Of a stretch of DNA of 64,000 nt, positions 46,083 to 56,559 are shown piece by piece. This DNA is from Rhodospirillaceae bacterium (GTDB lineage: Bacteria; Pseudomonadota; Alphaproteobacteria; UBA8366), in contig PBOR01000037.1 in NCBI GenBank assembly GCA_002724395.1, positions 12,261 through 76,260 on the forward strand, read 5' to 3'. The notes beneath the pieces are model-generated. The model was not told where the DNA came from. It saw nothing but the letters and a program-made list of their open reading frames with translations, and did no database searches. The translations under genes were made by a program, and so were the position numbers. Position 1 is the stretch's first letter, and the number at the start of each line of letters is the position of its first letter.

Positions 46083-47009
46083 ATGGCGGCAATTAGCGCG
46101 GCGCTGGTGAAGGAGCTCCGAGATAAAACCGGCGCTGGAATGATGGATTGTAAGAAAGCGCTTTCCGAAACTGACGGTAGTATGGATGACGCAGTTGATT
46201 GGCTGCGAACAAAGGGTCTAGCAGCGGCAGCTAAAAAGGCGGGACGTGTGGCGTCAGAAGGTTTGGTTGGCGTAGTGTGTGAAGACAAATCTGGCGCTGT
46301 TATAGAAGTTAATTCTGAGACCGATTTTGTATCGCGGAATGAAGATTTCCAAGCCTTAGTCAAGTCGCTTAATGAGATTGCGTTAGTAAAAAATGGTGAT
46401 GCTGTGGCGATAAACGCGGCGGTCTATCCGGATACGGGGCGCACTGTAGAAGAAGAAATGACCCATCAGATCTCCACTATTGGCGAAAACCTCTCAATTC
46501 GTAGGGCCCAAACAATTAATGTCAGTAATGGTGTTGTTTCGGGTTATGTACATAGTGCGCTGACCCCTGGCCTTGGTAAAATCGGTGTTCTTCTCGCGCT
46601 GGAATCGGAAGGCGATAAAGCAAAACTTGAAGAAGTTGGCAAACAATTAGCAATGCATGTTGCTGCCGCTAATCCAGAATGGATATCCAAAGAAGAGGTG
46701 ACCGCCGAAGATCAAGAACGAGAACGTAAAGTTCTACGAGAACAGGCGGCGGATTCTGGCAAGCCTGATGAAATTATTGAGAAAATGGTTGATGGGCGTA
46801 TGCGTAAGTTCTACGAGGAAGTTTGTTTACTTGAACAAACCTTTGTCATCGACAACGAAACGAAAGTTTCTAAAGTGTTGGAAACCGTATCAAAAGAAAT
46901 TGGATCGGATATTAAAATTACCGGATTTGTCCGCTATGGTCTCGGCGAAGGGATTGCAAAGGAAGAATCTGATTTTGCGGCGGAGGTCGCAGCAACTATA
47001 GGTGACTAA
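46083..47009 (+). CDS. tsf: Elongation factor Ts
   Basis: Nucleotide exchange factor for EF-Tu, 308 residues. The N-terminal DKTGAGMMDCKKAL and the core EVNSETDFVSRNEDF are diagnostic. AGAGGAAG precedes the ATG. Confidence 0.97.
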   Translation: MAAISAALVKELRDKTGAGMMDCKKALSETDGSMDDAVDWLRTKGLAAAAKKAGRVASEGLVGVVCEDKSGAVIEVNSETDFVSRNEDFQALVKSLNEIALVKNGDAVAINAAVYPDTGRTVEEEMTHQISTIGENLSIRRAQTINVSNGVVSGYVHSALTPGLGKIGVLLALESEGDKAKLEEVGKQLAMHVAAANPEWISKEEVTAEDQERERKVLREQAADSGKPDEIIEKMVDGRMRKFYEEVCLLEQTFVIDNETKVSKVLETVSKEIGSDIKITGFVRYGLGEGIAKEESDFAAEVAATIGD

Positions 47010-47055
47010 GAGAGTTTCGACTTTTTCTTGACCTATTGGAGGCGCGGTTCGAAGA

Positions 47056-47784
47056 ATGGGTAAAAGAAAATCCGATTTCAACCGTGTGCTATTGAAGATT
47101 TCGGGCGAGGCCTTAATGGCCGATCGCGAATTTGGCTTAGACCAGGTAACGGTTGAGCGTGTATCTCACGAAATAAAAGCCGTTTATGACTTTGGCGTCC
47201 AGATTTGCCTTGTTATCGGTGGTGGCAATATTTTTCGTGGTGTCTCTAGTGCCGCAGATGGAATGGAACGGGCTTCAGCCGATTATATGGGCATGCTTGC
47301 TACGGTCATGAACGCACTAGCTGTCCAAAGCAACCTAGAAACACTTGGCGTAGATACACGGGTACAATCAGCTATTCCTATGGATGCCGTTTGTGAACCC
47401 TACATACGTCGTCGCGCAGTTAGGCATATGGAAAAGGGCAGGGTGGTGATATTCGCTGCCGGTACTGGTAATCCGTATTTTACAACCGATACTGCAGCAG
47501 CACTTCGGGCCTCTGAGATGGAATGTGACATATTATTAAAAGCCACCAAGGTAGACGGAGTTTATTCAAGTGACCCTATAACCAACCCTGACGCAATTCG
47601 GTATGATCAGCTAAGTTATATGGATGTTCTTGCGCAAGATCTAAAAGTAATGGATGCCGCTGCAATTTCATTGGCGCGAGAAAATGGCATCCCGATAATC
47701 GTTTTCTCCTTAAACGAAGAGGGCGGTTTCGCTAATGTTATAAAGGGCGAAGGCACGTTTACTACTATTTCAGAAGCGAGGTAA
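47056..47784 (+). CDS. pyrH: Uridylate kinase
   Basis: Phosphorylates UMP to UDP in pyrimidine synthesis; hexameric amino-acid-kinase-fold enzyme of 242 residues. [10 protein letters not shown] and [10 protein letters not shown] (phosphate binding) and [15 protein letters not shown] are conserved. Confidence 0.97.
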   Translation: MGKRKSDFNRVLLKISGEALMADREFGLDQVTVERVSHEIKAVYDFGVQICLVIGGGNIFRGVSSAADGMERASADYMGMLATVMNALAVQSNLETLGVDTRVQSAIPMDAVCEPYIRRRAVRHMEKGRVVIFAAGTGNPYFTTDTAAALRASEMECDILLKATKVDGVYSSDPITNPDAIRYDQLSYMDVLAQDLKVMDAAAISLARENGIPIIVFSLNEEGGFANVIKGEGTFTTISEAR

Positions 47785-47787
47785 CAG

Positions 47788-48348
47788 ATGGCCGACGAAT
47801 TTGATATCGATGACATTCAGCGTCGTATGGATGGTGCACTGGCCGCATTAAAGAGAGATTTTAGCGGCTTACGAACAGGTCGGGCTTCAACGGCTTTATT
47901 GGATGCCTTGGACGTGGATGCATATGGGAGCCAAATGCCAATCGACCAAGTTGGCACTGTCAGCGTGCCTGAATCACGTCTCTTGACCATACAAGTTTGG
48001 GACAAGGGGCTGGTGGGTGCCGTGGAGAAATCCATCCGAGAATCAGAGCTTGGTTTGAACCCACAGTCGGAAGGTCAACTGATACGTATTCCAATTCCCG
48101 ATCTTAGCGAAGAACGCCGCCTTGAGATTAAAAAAATTGCTGCTAAGTATGCAGAACAAGCTCGCATCTCAGTTCGTAATGTTCGCAGAGATGGAATGGA
48201 CCAACTTAAAAAAGCCGAAAAAGGCGGAGAAATATCCCAAGATGATCAACGTATTTATGGCGACGAGCTACAGGATATGACTGACAACCATGTAAAGAAG
48301 ATCGATGAAACCCTAGCCCAAAAAGAAGAAGAAATCATGCAGGTCTAG
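47788..48348 (+). CDS. frr: Ribosome-recycling factor
   Basis: Frees ribosomes after termination together with EF-G. 186 residues; the [11 protein letters not shown] loop and C-terminal helical hairpin are clear. Starts three bases after pyrH. Confidence 0.97.
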   Translation: MADEFDIDDIQRRMDGALAALKRDFSGLRTGRASTALLDALDVDAYGSQMPIDQVGTVSVPESRLLTIQVWDKGLVGAVEKSIRESELGLNPQSEGQLIRIPIPDLSEERRLEIKKIAAKYAEQARISVRNVRRDGMDQLKKAEKGGEISQDDQRIYGDELQDMTDNHVKKIDETLAQKEEEIMQV

Positions 48349-48352
48349 GCAT

Positions 48353-49087
48353 ATGGCGCCTTTCTCCGAAGAACTTAAAGAGCCGCCTTGTCATGTGGCA
48401 ATTGTAATGGACGGCAATGGCAGATGGGCTAAAGCACGAGGTCTGCCGCGCGCCGAGGGACATCGGCGTGGTGCGGAAGCGGCGCGTAGGGCTGTCCAAT
48501 CCGCGTCCGATCTCGGCGTGCGTTACTTGACGCTCTTTAGCTTTTCGTCTGAGAATTGGCAGCGGCCTATTTCCGAAATCGACGACCTAATGGGTTTGCT
48601 ACGCTGGTATTTGCGCTCCGAAACAGCTGAACTACACAAGAATGGCGTTCGCTTGCGGGTGATTGGCGATCGCTCGCGCCTTCCAAACGACATCGTGGGT
48701 CTTATTGAAAGTGCCGAGAAAACCATGGAAGAAAATTCAGGCCTCTTCCTTGTTTTAGCGCTTAGTTACGGTGGTCGGCAGGATATTTTAAATGCTGCAA
48801 AGTCTCTTGCTGAAAACGCTGCTGCAGGACAATTGGATACAAGTCAGATAGATGAACAGCTTTTTCAATCTCGACTGGAAACCAATGGTTTACCCGATCC
48901 AGACTTGTTAATTCGTACCAGCGGCGAACAACGCATTAGTAATTTTTTAATTTGGCAAATGGCCTACACCGAGTTTGTATTCTCAGACGTATTATGGCCG
49001 GATTTCGATCATATTCATTTCGAGAAAGCAGTTGAAGAATTTCGCCGCAGGGATCGACGCTATGGCGCCACCATCGAATCCCGCTGA
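48353..49087 (+). CDS. uppS: Undecaprenyl diphosphate synthase
   Basis: Makes the C55 lipid carrier for cell wall and lipopolysaccharide synthesis. 244 residues; the DGNGRWAKARGLPRAEGH segment with the catalytic aspartate is at about residue 23 and RTSGEQRISNFL near residue 190. Overlaps cdsA by 26 bases. Confidence 0.96.
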   Translation: MAPFSEELKEPPCHVAIVMDGNGRWAKARGLPRAEGHRRGAEAARRAVQSASDLGVRYLTLFSFSSENWQRPISEIDDLMGLLRWYLRSETAELHKNGVRLRVIGDRSRLPNDIVGLIESAEKTMEENSGLFLVLALSYGGRQDILNAAKSLAENAAAGQLDTSQIDEQLFQSRLETNGLPDPDLLIRTSGEQRISNFLIWQMAYTEFVFSDVLWPDFDHIHFEKAVEEFRRRDRRYGATIESR

Positions 49088-49886
49088 ACCATCAAAACTA
49101 GGCAAACGTATCGTTTCGGCGCTGTTATTATTTTCAATTGCATCAGCTTCAATCTGGCTCAACGGTTGGTACACTGCAATATTTTTCAGCATTTTGGCAG
49201 CTATTATGTTGTGGGAATGGTTTCGTTTAACAAGCGTTAAAAGCGGGATTCTAATAATTATTTTAAGTGTTCTGGGTGGATGTCTGCCACTTTTAGCGGC
49301 ACAAATTACAACGATTATCCTTGTCGGTGTATTGGCTGCAGTGTTTATGATCGGACTGATTTTTTCATGGAGCCGATTTGGCATAATGGGGCTGATAATT
49401 GGCGTTGGGCCACCGCTAATTATGGGAACTATGTTTTCGCTTACCCATTTACGCGCGCTTCCCGAAGTGGGGCTACAAACCGTAATTTGGGTTATATTGC
49501 TGGTTTGTGCCATGGATATTGGCGGGTATGTAGTCGGCAAAACAGTTGGTGGGCCTCGCTTGGCGCCGGCTATAAGCCCAAATAAGACCTGGTCCGGTCT
49601 GATTGGGGGGGTATGCTTTGCAATAATTGTCAGCGGATCGTTCGCAAGTTTTATAGATGGAGGGTCCTTGTTCATTATGTCGACATTAGGGGGTATATTG
49701 GCGGTCATAGCTCAGGGAGGTGACCTCCTCGAGTCTGCCTGGAAACGACATTTTAATGTAAAGGATTCAAGTGCCCTATTGCCCGGGCACGGTGGGTTTC
49801 TTGACCGTTTTGATGGGTACTTGACGGTGGTCCCTATCGTAACCCTAATGACGTTTTTGGCCGGGAGCCCGATAACATGGCATTAA
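49062..49886 (+). CDS. cdsA: Phosphatidate cytidylyltransferase
   Basis: Forms CDP-diacylglycerol, the precursor of phospholipids; integral membrane enzyme of 274 residues with about eight helices. The C-terminal signature SPNKTWSGLIGG and the D-x-x-ESAWKRHFNVKDSS block are present. ATG at 49062 sits in the end of uppS; the track start at 48975 is inside that gene. Overlaps dxr by 10 bases. Confidence 0.93.
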   Translation: MAPPSNPAEPSKLGKRIVSALLLFSIASASIWLNGWYTAIFFSILAAIMLWEWFRLTSVKSGILIIILSVLGGCLPLLAAQITTIILVGVLAAVFMIGLIFSWSRFGIMGLIIGVGPPLIMGTMFSLTHLRALPEVGLQTVIWVILLVCAMDIGGYVVGKTVGGPRLAPAISPNKTWSGLIGGVCFAIIVSGSFASFIDGGSLFIMSTLGGILAVIAQGGDLLESAWKRHFNVKDSSALLPGHGGFLDRFDGYLTVVPIVTLMTFLAGSPITWH

Positions 49887-51070
49887 TGAGCGCTAAGAAG
49901 TCAGAGGTCTCAGCCCCGCGCCAGGTAGCGATTCTTGGATCGACTGGATCAGTAGGATCCCAGACGATTGATATTATTCGCCGAAATAGAAATCAGTATG
50001 AAGTAACCGCGTTGACCGCTCGACGCAATGTAGAGGAGCTTGCTGTACAAGCAAAAGAATTCAAACCATCTTTTATTGCTTTAGCTGAGCCCGATGGTTA
50101 TCAGGAGCTCAAAAACTCCCTATCAGGGTATGATATCGAAATAGCAGTAGGGTCAGAAGCAGTTGCCGAGGCAGCTCAGAGACCAGCTGAATGGGTTATG
50201 GCCGCCATCGTTGGCGCTGCAGGTCTTAAGCCAACACTAGCAGCAGTAGAGCGCGGGGCCATCGTAGCATTTGCAAATAAAGAATGTCTGGTTTGCGCCG
50301 GTGAATTAATGATGAATGAGATTAAACGTCAAGGAGCTACTCTGCTCCCGGTCGACTCCGAGCACAATGCTATTTTCCAAGTTTTTGATTTTGAGCGCCG
50401 TGAAGGTATAGAAAAGTTGATTTTGACCGCTTCTGGTGGTCCGTTTCGTGATTGGGACACCCAAGCGATGGGACAGGCTAGTCCGGCCCAAGCGGTCGCC
50501 CATCCCAATTGGGATATGGGGGCTAAAATTTCTGTTGATTCCGCTACTATGATGAATAAGGGCCTCGAGGTAATAGAGGCCTATCACCTTTTTGGCTTAC
50601 CGGAAGATAAGATTGATGTAGTTGTGCACCCGCAATCAGTCATTCACAGTATGGTTGCATATATTGACGGTTCGGTACTCGCTCAGATGGGAACACCGGA
50701 TATGCGAACGCCAATCGCCTATTCATTGGCCTATCCGGAACGACTGGAAACTCCCTGCGATCGTCTCGATTGGAATGAGATGAAGACATTGACCTTTGAA
50801 GCTCCTGATCCCGGTCGATTTCCAGCACTTCGTATTGCGCGCGAAGTATTAAGAGCAGGGGGCAGTGCGCCCATAGTCATGAATGCAGCAAATGAAATTG
50901 CTGTCGCTAATTTTCTTGATGGCCGAATTGGCTTTCTGCAAATAGCCGCAACGGTGGAGAAGGCGCTGGAAACCTTCCCGCATCGTCAACCTGAAACGCT
51001 GGATGACGTGCATTTGCTCGATAGTGAAGCCCGAACTCTGACCCATGACGTCGTCGCAACCCATTTTTAG
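49877..51070 (+). CDS. dxr: 1-deoxy-D-xylulose 5-phosphate reductoisomerase
   Basis: Second enzyme of the MEP isoprenoid pathway, NADPH-dependent. 397 residues; NADPH-binding GSTGSVGSQTIDII, substrate motif SEHNAIFQ and the C-terminal MNAANEIAVANFLDG are seen. Overlap with cdsA suggests coupling. The pathway provides the C5 units used by the UppS product. Confidence 0.96.
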   Translation: MALMSAKKSEVSAPRQVAILGSTGSVGSQTIDIIRRNRNQYEVTALTARRNVEELAVQAKEFKPSFIALAEPDGYQELKNSLSGYDIEIAVGSEAVAEAAQRPAEWVMAAIVGAAGLKPTLAAVERGAIVAFANKECLVCAGELMMNEIKRQGATLLPVDSEHNAIFQVFDFERREGIEKLILTASGGPFRDWDTQAMGQASPAQAVAHPNWDMGAKISVDSATMMNKGLEVIEAYHLFGLPEDKIDVVVHPQSVIHSMVAYIDGSVLAQMGTPDMRTPIAYSLAYPERLETPCDRLDWNEMKTLTFEAPDPGRFPALRIAREVLRAGGSAPIVMNAANEIAVANFLDGRIGFLQIAATVEKALETFPHRQPETLDDVHLLDSEARTLTHDVVATHF

Positions 51071-51126
51071 GTTAGGCGCTAATTTAATTTTCTAGGCTGG
51101 ATACTATTTAAATAAAAGAGGACCGT

Positions 51127-52224
51127 ATGGACTTTCTGTTTATCTACCTTTTGCCCTTTTTAGTACTTCTAACTGTTCTAGTCTTCGTTCATGAACTTGG
51201 GCACTACTGGATTGCGCGGAGAAATGGGGTCCGTATCGATGTATTCTCCGTTGGGTTTGGTCCGGAAATTTATGGTCGTACGGACAAGCATGGAACTCGC
51301 TGGAAGTTTAGCGCTATTCCTCTTGGAGGATATGTCAAAATGTTCGGCGAGGGAGAATATACTGGTGGTGGCGCTTCAGAACAGCCGCTGACCAAAGAAG
51401 AAAAAAAAGTTTCTTTTTATCACAAAAGGTTAGGGCAACGCGCGGCCATCGTATTTGCGGGCCCCGCAGCTAATTTTTTATTCGCAATTTTTGTATTAGC
51501 GGCCGTTTTTATGACGGTCGGCCAGCCCTACACACCACCAGAGGTTGGTGCTGTAGGGGCCGATAGTGCTGCTGCCGAGGCAGGTCTTGAGCCAGGTGAT
51601 AAGTTCGTGGAGATTGATGGAGCTACAATACAACGTTTTGAGGATGTTCAGCAAATCGTCAGGCTCAGCGCGGGAGAACAATTGACGCTAGTAATTGAAC
51701 GAGACAAAAAGCTTCTTACCCTATATGCCACACCAAAAATATCGGAACTTACGGATAGATCTGGCAATATTCATAAAATTGGCCTCCTTGGTGTGTCTCG
51801 CCAAGGCGTTGCCTATGTAAAACACGGGCCATTCAAAGCTATCTGGCAGGCTATGCGTGAAGGAGTACAGTTAACACTCGGCACATTCAAAGCAATTGGA
51901 CAAATGATAGACGGTACGAGAAGTCCGAAAGAATTGGGCGGTCCGGTTCGTATCGGCCAAATGTCTGGGGATTTCGCTAAGTCCGGGTTTATTCCCTATA
52001 TTTGGTTTATGGCTCTACTTTCAATCAACTTGGGCTTAATAAATCTATTCCCAATACCCATGCTAGATGGCGGACATTTACTGTTTTACGCCATTGAAGC
52101 GGTAACTCGACGTCCAGTTAACGAGCAGTTCCAAGAGTACAGTCTTAGAATTGGCCTTGCATTGATACTTGGATTTATGATCTTTGTTACGTTTAATGAC
52201 ATTAAAAGTCTTTTTAATGTTTGA
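51127..52224 (+). CDS. rseP: RIP metalloprotease RseP
   Basis: Site-2 intramembrane zinc protease that cleaves anti-sigma factors and signal peptides. 365 residues; HELGHYWIARR holds the HExxH motif, NLFPIPMLDGGHLL the third ligand (the usual LDG). A single PDZ domain lies in the periplasm (about 135-205). Located just before bamA, as in most Alphaproteobacteria. Confidence 0.95.
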   Translation: MDFLFIYLLPFLVLLTVLVFVHELGHYWIARRNGVRIDVFSVGFGPEIYGRTDKHGTRWKFSAIPLGGYVKMFGEGEYTGGGASEQPLTKEEKKVSFYHKRLGQRAAIVFAGPAANFLFAIFVLAAVFMTVGQPYTPPEVGAVGADSAAAEAGLEPGDKFVEIDGATIQRFEDVQQIVRLSAGEQLTLVIERDKKLLTLYATPKISELTDRSGNIHKIGLLGVSRQGVAYVKHGPFKAIWQAMREGVQLTLGTFKAIGQMIDGTRSPKELGGPVRIGQMSGDFAKSGFIPYIWFMALLSINLGLINLFPIPMLDGGHLLFYAIEAVTRRPVNEQFQEYSLRIGLALILGFMIFVTFNDIKSLFNV

Positions 52225-52274
52225 ATCGGCAAGAAAAAGGTCCTAAAAGCTGTTTATAATTTAAGAGGTATGAC

Positions 52275-54647
52275 TTGCCAGTACTAAGACGGATAGGCGG
52301 ACTGCTATGTATTATCGGCAGTGCTATGGTGTATGCGGGTGTTTCGTATGCGCAAGGGTCAACTGCGCCTCTTATAGTACCACCGGCGCCCCAGGGTGCG
52401 CCTAGTATCATGGCGGCACCAACACCGAGTGTTAGAGGCCAGTCTTTGCCAACAGGGCCGCTTATTAGTGAGCTATTTGTAGAAGGTACCCGACGGATAG
52501 ATCCTAGTACCGTGGTTTCATATATGACAGTGAAGGAAGGGGACCACTATACGGCTGATCAAGTTAATAAGTCTCTTAAAAAGCTTTACGCAACAGGGCT
52601 TTTTAGAGACGTAACAATTAATTTGGAAGGCACTATTCTCACCATAAGAGTTGTAGAAAACCCGGTCATTAACCGAATAGCGTTTGAAGGCAATAAATCT
52701 CTCGAAGACGATGCGTTAAATTTAGAAATTCAGCTGCGTACGCGGATAGTTTTCACGCGTACTCGTGTTCAACAAGATGTAAAACGTATTTTAGAACTCT
52801 ATCGACGGAGTGGTTATTTTGCTGCAGTAGTAGAACCGAAAGTCATCCAATTAGAACAGAACCGAGTTGATCTAGTCTTTGAGATCAATGAGGGTGCAAA
52901 GACTGGCATCAAACAAATTTCCTTTATAGGTAACCAAAAGTTCTCCGACAGTAATTTGAAGGAAGTTATTTTAACCAGAGTATCACGCTGGTATCGGTTT
53001 TTTTCTAGCTCGGACACGTATGATCCGGACCGATTAACCTTTGATCGCGAGTTATTGCGACGGTTCTATCTAGAACACGGATATGCAGATTTTCGTGTTA
53101 TTTCAGCTGTTGCAGAACTAACACAAGATGGCACCGGCTTTTTTATTACCTTCACTATTGACGAAGGCCCGCGATATAAATTTGGTAAGATACAGGTTGA
53201 ATCCAAAATTAAAGAAGTTGATCCGAAGTTTCTATACCCGGCTGTAAAAGCCGAAAAGCGTGATTGGTATAACTCGAAAATCGTAGAATCCGATATAGTA
53301 AGAATTACTACTGAAGTTGGAAACCGTGGCTTTGCTTTTATCAATATTAGGCCGGTAGTAAAGCGCAATACTAAAACACGTATTATCGACATTACTTATT
53401 CCGTTCAGGAAGGCCCCAAAACCTTTGTCGAACGTATTGATATACGTGGAAATGTCCGTACGTTAGAAGAAGTTATCCGTCGAGAGTTTCGCCTTGTTGA
53501 GGGTGATGCGTTTAATGCTGCAAAATTGAGGCGATCCAAGCAAAGGATAAGAAACCTAGGATATTTCTCTAAGGTTGATGTTATCAAAAAGCCTGGTAGT
53601 TCGCGGGACAAAACGGTCGTAGAGGTTGATGTCGAAGAACAATCAACAGGCGAATTAACTATTGGTGCTGGCTTTTCAACATCTGACGGATTGCTTGGGG
53701 AAGTATCGTTGCGTGAACGTAATTTGCTCGGGCGTGGACAGGATTTAGGTGTGAAAGCGCGCGTTTCCTCGCGTTCACAGGCATACAAATTGTCATTTAC
53801 GGAACCCTATTTCTGGGATCGCCAATTGGCCGCAGGCTTCGATATATTTAGGACTACACGCGATCGGGGCAGCCAAAGTGGCTTTGATGAGAAACGTACC
53901 GGTGGTGCGCTCCGCGTAGGCTATAACATTAACGAAGAGTGGAGCCATAACCTGAATTATGGTTTGGAGCGTCAGGATATTACGAATGTGCAAAGTGACG
54001 CCTCGCAGTTCATTAGGGCGGAAGAAGGCAATAAGATTAAATCGTCAGTCGGTCATACTCTTACGTTAGATACGAGGGACAGTCGCCAAGAGCCTACTGA
54101 AGGCTATATTTTTCGTCTATCTAACACCGTTGCAGGGCTGGGAGGAGATATCAAGAATGTTCGTTCTACGCTAAAGGGACAATATTTTTATCAATTTGCC
54201 AAGCAATGGGTAGGGACCATTAAGGGTGAGTACAGCAGAGTGTTCGGTATTGGCCAAGATGTCCGCGTGCTTGATCGGTATAGCCTCGGCGGTGACTCTT
54301 TCAGGGGATTCAATACCTCTGGTATTGGTCCAAGAGACAGAAGTACGAATGATGCGCTCGGGGGTTTAACCCGGGCCGTTGGGACTGCCGAGTTAGTATT
54401 CCCGCTCGGCCTTCCAGAAGAACTGGGAATTAATGGTGCATTATTTACTGACATTGGAACCGTTTTCGGAACTGATGAGAGTAGTGATCTCATTCAAGAT
54501 GAGTCCGAGCCGAGGATTACTGTTGGTGCAGGTATTTCCTGGAAATCACCGATGGGTCCTATGCGTATGGATTTTGGCTATCCGATCAAAAAAGCAGATT
54601 TTGATAAAACCGAGGTGTTCCGCTTTAGTTTCGGTACTAGGTTTTAG
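52275..54647 (+). CDS. bamA: Outer-membrane protein assembly factor BamA
   Basis: Core of the beta-barrel assembly machine. 790 residues: signal peptide (cleavage near SYA/QGS), a Pro/Ala-rich stretch, five POTRA domains (about 60-430) and a 16-strand barrel ending FSFGTRF. A TTG at 52275 starts the ORF with little Shine-Dalgarno; the ATG at 52326 would truncate the signal peptide, so I keep the TTG. It is followed three bases later by the Skp-like gene. Confidence 0.94.
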   Translation: MPVLRRIGGLLCIIGSAMVYAGVSYAQGSTAPLIVPPAPQGAPSIMAAPTPSVRGQSLPTGPLISELFVEGTRRIDPSTVVSYMTVKEGDHYTADQVNKSLKKLYATGLFRDVTINLEGTILTIRVVENPVINRIAFEGNKSLEDDALNLEIQLRTRIVFTRTRVQQDVKRILELYRRSGYFAAVVEPKVIQLEQNRVDLVFEINEGAKTGIKQISFIGNQKFSDSNLKEVILTRVSRWYRFFSSSDTYDPDRLTFDRELLRRFYLEHGYADFRVISAVAELTQDGTGFFITFTIDEGPRYKFGKIQVESKIKEVDPKFLYPAVKAEKRDWYNSKIVESDIVRITTEVGNRGFAFINIRPVVKRNTKTRIIDITYSVQEGPKTFVERIDIRGNVRTLEEVIRREFRLVEGDAFNAAKLRRSKQRIRNLGYFSKVDVIKKPGSSRDKTVVEVDVEEQSTGELTIGAGFSTSDGLLGEVSLRERNLLGRGQDLGVKARVSSRSQAYKLSFTEPYFWDRQLAAGFDIFRTTRDRGSQSGFDEKRTGGALRVGYNINEEWSHNLNYGLERQDITNVQSDASQFIRAEEGNKIKSSVGHTLTLDTRDSRQEPTEGYIFRLSNTVAGLGGDIKNVRSTLKGQYFYQFAKQWVGTIKGEYSRVFGIGQDVRVLDRYSLGGDSFRGFNTSGIGPRDRSTNDALGGLTRAVGTAELVFPLGLPEELGINGALFTDIGTVFGTDESSDLIQDESEPRITVGAGISWKSPMGPMRMDFGYPIKKADFDKTEVFRFSFGTRF

Positions 54648-54650
54648 GCT

Positions 54651-55244
54651 ATGCTGCGTATATTTAGGGTGACCAAAGTTGTATCCCTTACCTTGGCAGC
54701 AGTTGTTGTATTGTGCGCGTCAGCGAACTTTATGGCGCATGCAGAGGGTACAAAAGTAGCCGTTGTTGATCGAAATCTTATTACGCGCGATTCGAGCGCA
54801 GCGAAATGGATGCGATCTGTAATCGATAGCAAATACCAGCAATACCAGGCTGAAATAAAGAACGCTCAAAATGCTCTGGCAAGTGCTAGAGATGATTTAA
54901 AGCGCCAATCTCCCAATTTAGATGCGGGATCCATTAGAAAGAGGCGTGCTGAAATTCGTCAGCAAGCAAATGAGCTTTCTCGGGTTTTACAAGCTCGAAA
55001 AAGTGAACTTGATCAGATGTTAAATAAGGGAATGGCACAAATCGACAATGTGCTGAACGAAATTTTAAAAACATTAGCGCGGGAACGCGGCATAAAGATG
55101 ATCATGAACGCAACAAAAAGTCAGAGGATCGTTTTATTTATCGACAAAAATCTGATACTGACAGAGGAAGCGTTAAAAAGATTGAACCAAAGTTTGCCTA
55201 AAGTTGTACTGCCTGGAAAGCCAGGTCCGTCTAAAAGGCAATAA
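54651..55244 (+). CDS. skp: OmpH/Skp-family periplasmic chaperone
   Basis: Periplasmic chaperone for unfolded outer-membrane proteins. 197 residues: signal peptide (cleavage near AHA/EGTK), then long coiled-coil helices with many Lys/Arg/Gln. The Skp assignment rests on position between bamA and fabZ and on the coiled-coil pattern; the sequence is divergent. In many relatives lpxD follows at this point; here fabZ follows after 29 bases. Confidence 0.85.
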   Translation: MLRIFRVTKVVSLTLAAVVVLCASANFMAHAEGTKVAVVDRNLITRDSSAAKWMRSVIDSKYQQYQAEIKNAQNALASARDDLKRQSPNLDAGSIRKRRAEIRQQANELSRVLQARKSELDQMLNKGMAQIDNVLNEILKTLARERGIKMIMNATKSQRIVLFIDKNLILTEEALKRLNQSLPKVVLPGKPGPSKRQ

Positions 55245-55273
55245 AATTAGGTTTTTTTGGGGTTCCTCGTACT

Positions 55274-55756
55274 ATGAGCAGCAAAGCGCAAATTGTTGAA
55301 TCGATAGCGGACGATGAGTCTACTATCGACATCCAACGTATTATGGAATTGATACCACACCGGTATCCTTTTTTATTAATTGATAAGATCATTGATGTAT
55401 TTAAGGATCAAAGCTGTACGGGCATAAAGTGCGTCTCTGTCTCTGAGCCGTTTTTCCAAGGACATTTCCCAGGTCAACCGATTATGCCTGGTGTTTTAAT
55501 AATCGAGGCTATGGCGCAAACAGCAGGAGCGCTTGTGGTGCATAACCTGCCGCCATCGGCATCCCAACGAGGTGTTTATTTTATGGCCATAGATAATGCA
55601 CGATTTCGTAGACCCGTAGTTCCCGGAGATACACTCCATTTGCACGTTAATAAAGTGCGTCAACGTGGCAAGGTCTGGAAATTTGAAGCAAATGCCATGG
55701 TAGATGGACAGTTAGCTGCGGAAGCCACGTACACAGCGATGATTGTAGAAGATTAA
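55274..55756 (+). CDS. fabZ: 3-hydroxyacyl-[acyl-carrier-protein] dehydratase FabZ
   Basis: Dehydrates 3-hydroxyacyl-ACP in fatty-acid synthesis. 160 residues; active-site [10 protein letters not shown] (His) and [11 protein letters not shown] (Glu) are present. The stop overlaps the lpxA start by one base. Confidence 0.96.
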   Translation: MSSKAQIVESIADDESTIDIQRIMELIPHRYPFLLIDKIIDVFKDQSCTGIKCVSVSEPFFQGHFPGQPIMPGVLIIEAMAQTAGALVVHNLPPSASQRGVYFMAIDNARFRRPVVPGDTLHLHVNKVRQRGKVWKFEANAMVDGQLAAEATYTAMIVED

Positions 55757-56559
55757 TGGCGAATAAAATTCACTCGTCGTCGATTATCGAACGGGGGGCT
55801 GAGATTGGCGAAAACGTCAGCATTGGCCCCTTTTGCCATTTAGGACCTAAGATACAATTAGGCGATAATTCGTTATTACATTCAAACGTAGTCATAACCG
55901 GCAACACCAAAATTGGATCCGAAACCGAAATCTTTCCGTTTGCATCGCTTGGCCATGAACCCCAGGACCTTAAATTTACTGGAGAGGAATCTTTACTCAC
56001 TATTGGAAAAAAAAATACAATACGTGAGTACGTGACCATGAACCCGGGTACAAGCGGCGGCGGGTTGGTTACTCGGGTTGGTGAAGACGGGTTGTTTATG
56101 GTTGGTGCTCATGTAGCCCATGATTGTGATGTTGGTGATAATGTTATTATGGCAAATAATGCAACTTTAGCGGGCCATGTAAGTCTCGGGGACTATTCAA
56201 TTATTGGTGGCTTATCGGCGGTTCATCAGTTCGTTCGCATCGGCCATCATGCAATGGTTGGTGGGATGACCGGCGTCGAATTTGACGTCATCCCTTTTGG
56301 ACAGGTTCAAGGCGATCGTGCACATTTATCGGGCCTTAATTTAGTAGGCCTTAAACGGAGTAACTTTACCAAAGACAAGATCCGTGGACTCAGAACTGCC
56401 TACCGTATGTTGTTTGCGAATGAGGGAACGGCGGCAGAGCGTATCGAAGACGTTGCTACCCAGTTCTCCAAGGAGCGGGCAGTTATGGAAATTATAGATT
56501 TTATGCGAGCGGGTTCTCAACGGGGAATTACGCAGCCCAAATCAAGCAATGAAACCTAA
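55756..56559 (+). CDS. lpxA: UDP-N-acetylglucosamine acyltransferase LpxA
   Basis: First step of lipid A synthesis. 267 residues; left-handed beta-helix of hexapeptide repeats with the catalytic histidine in VGAHVAHDCDVGDN. Overlaps lpxI by 11 bases. Confidence 0.96.
   Translation: MANKIHSSSIIERGAEIGENVSIGPFCHLGPKIQLGDNSLLHSNVVITGNTKIGSETEIFPFASLGHEPQDLKFTGEESLLTIGKKNTIREYVTMNPGTSGGGLVTRVGEDGLFMVGAHVAHDCDVGDNVIMANNATLAGHVSLGDYSIIGGLSAVHQFVRIGHHAMVGGMTGVEFDVIPFGQVQGDRAHLSGLNLVGLKRSNFTKDKIRGLRTAYRMLFANEGTAAERIEDVATQFSKERAVMEIIDFMRAGSQRGITQPKSSNET

Noticed and set aside
48992-49708. 238-residue ORF antisense to cdsA
   Set aside because: Exact shadow of cdsA, whose membrane helices and signature motif are convincing; the antisense protein has no recognisable motif.
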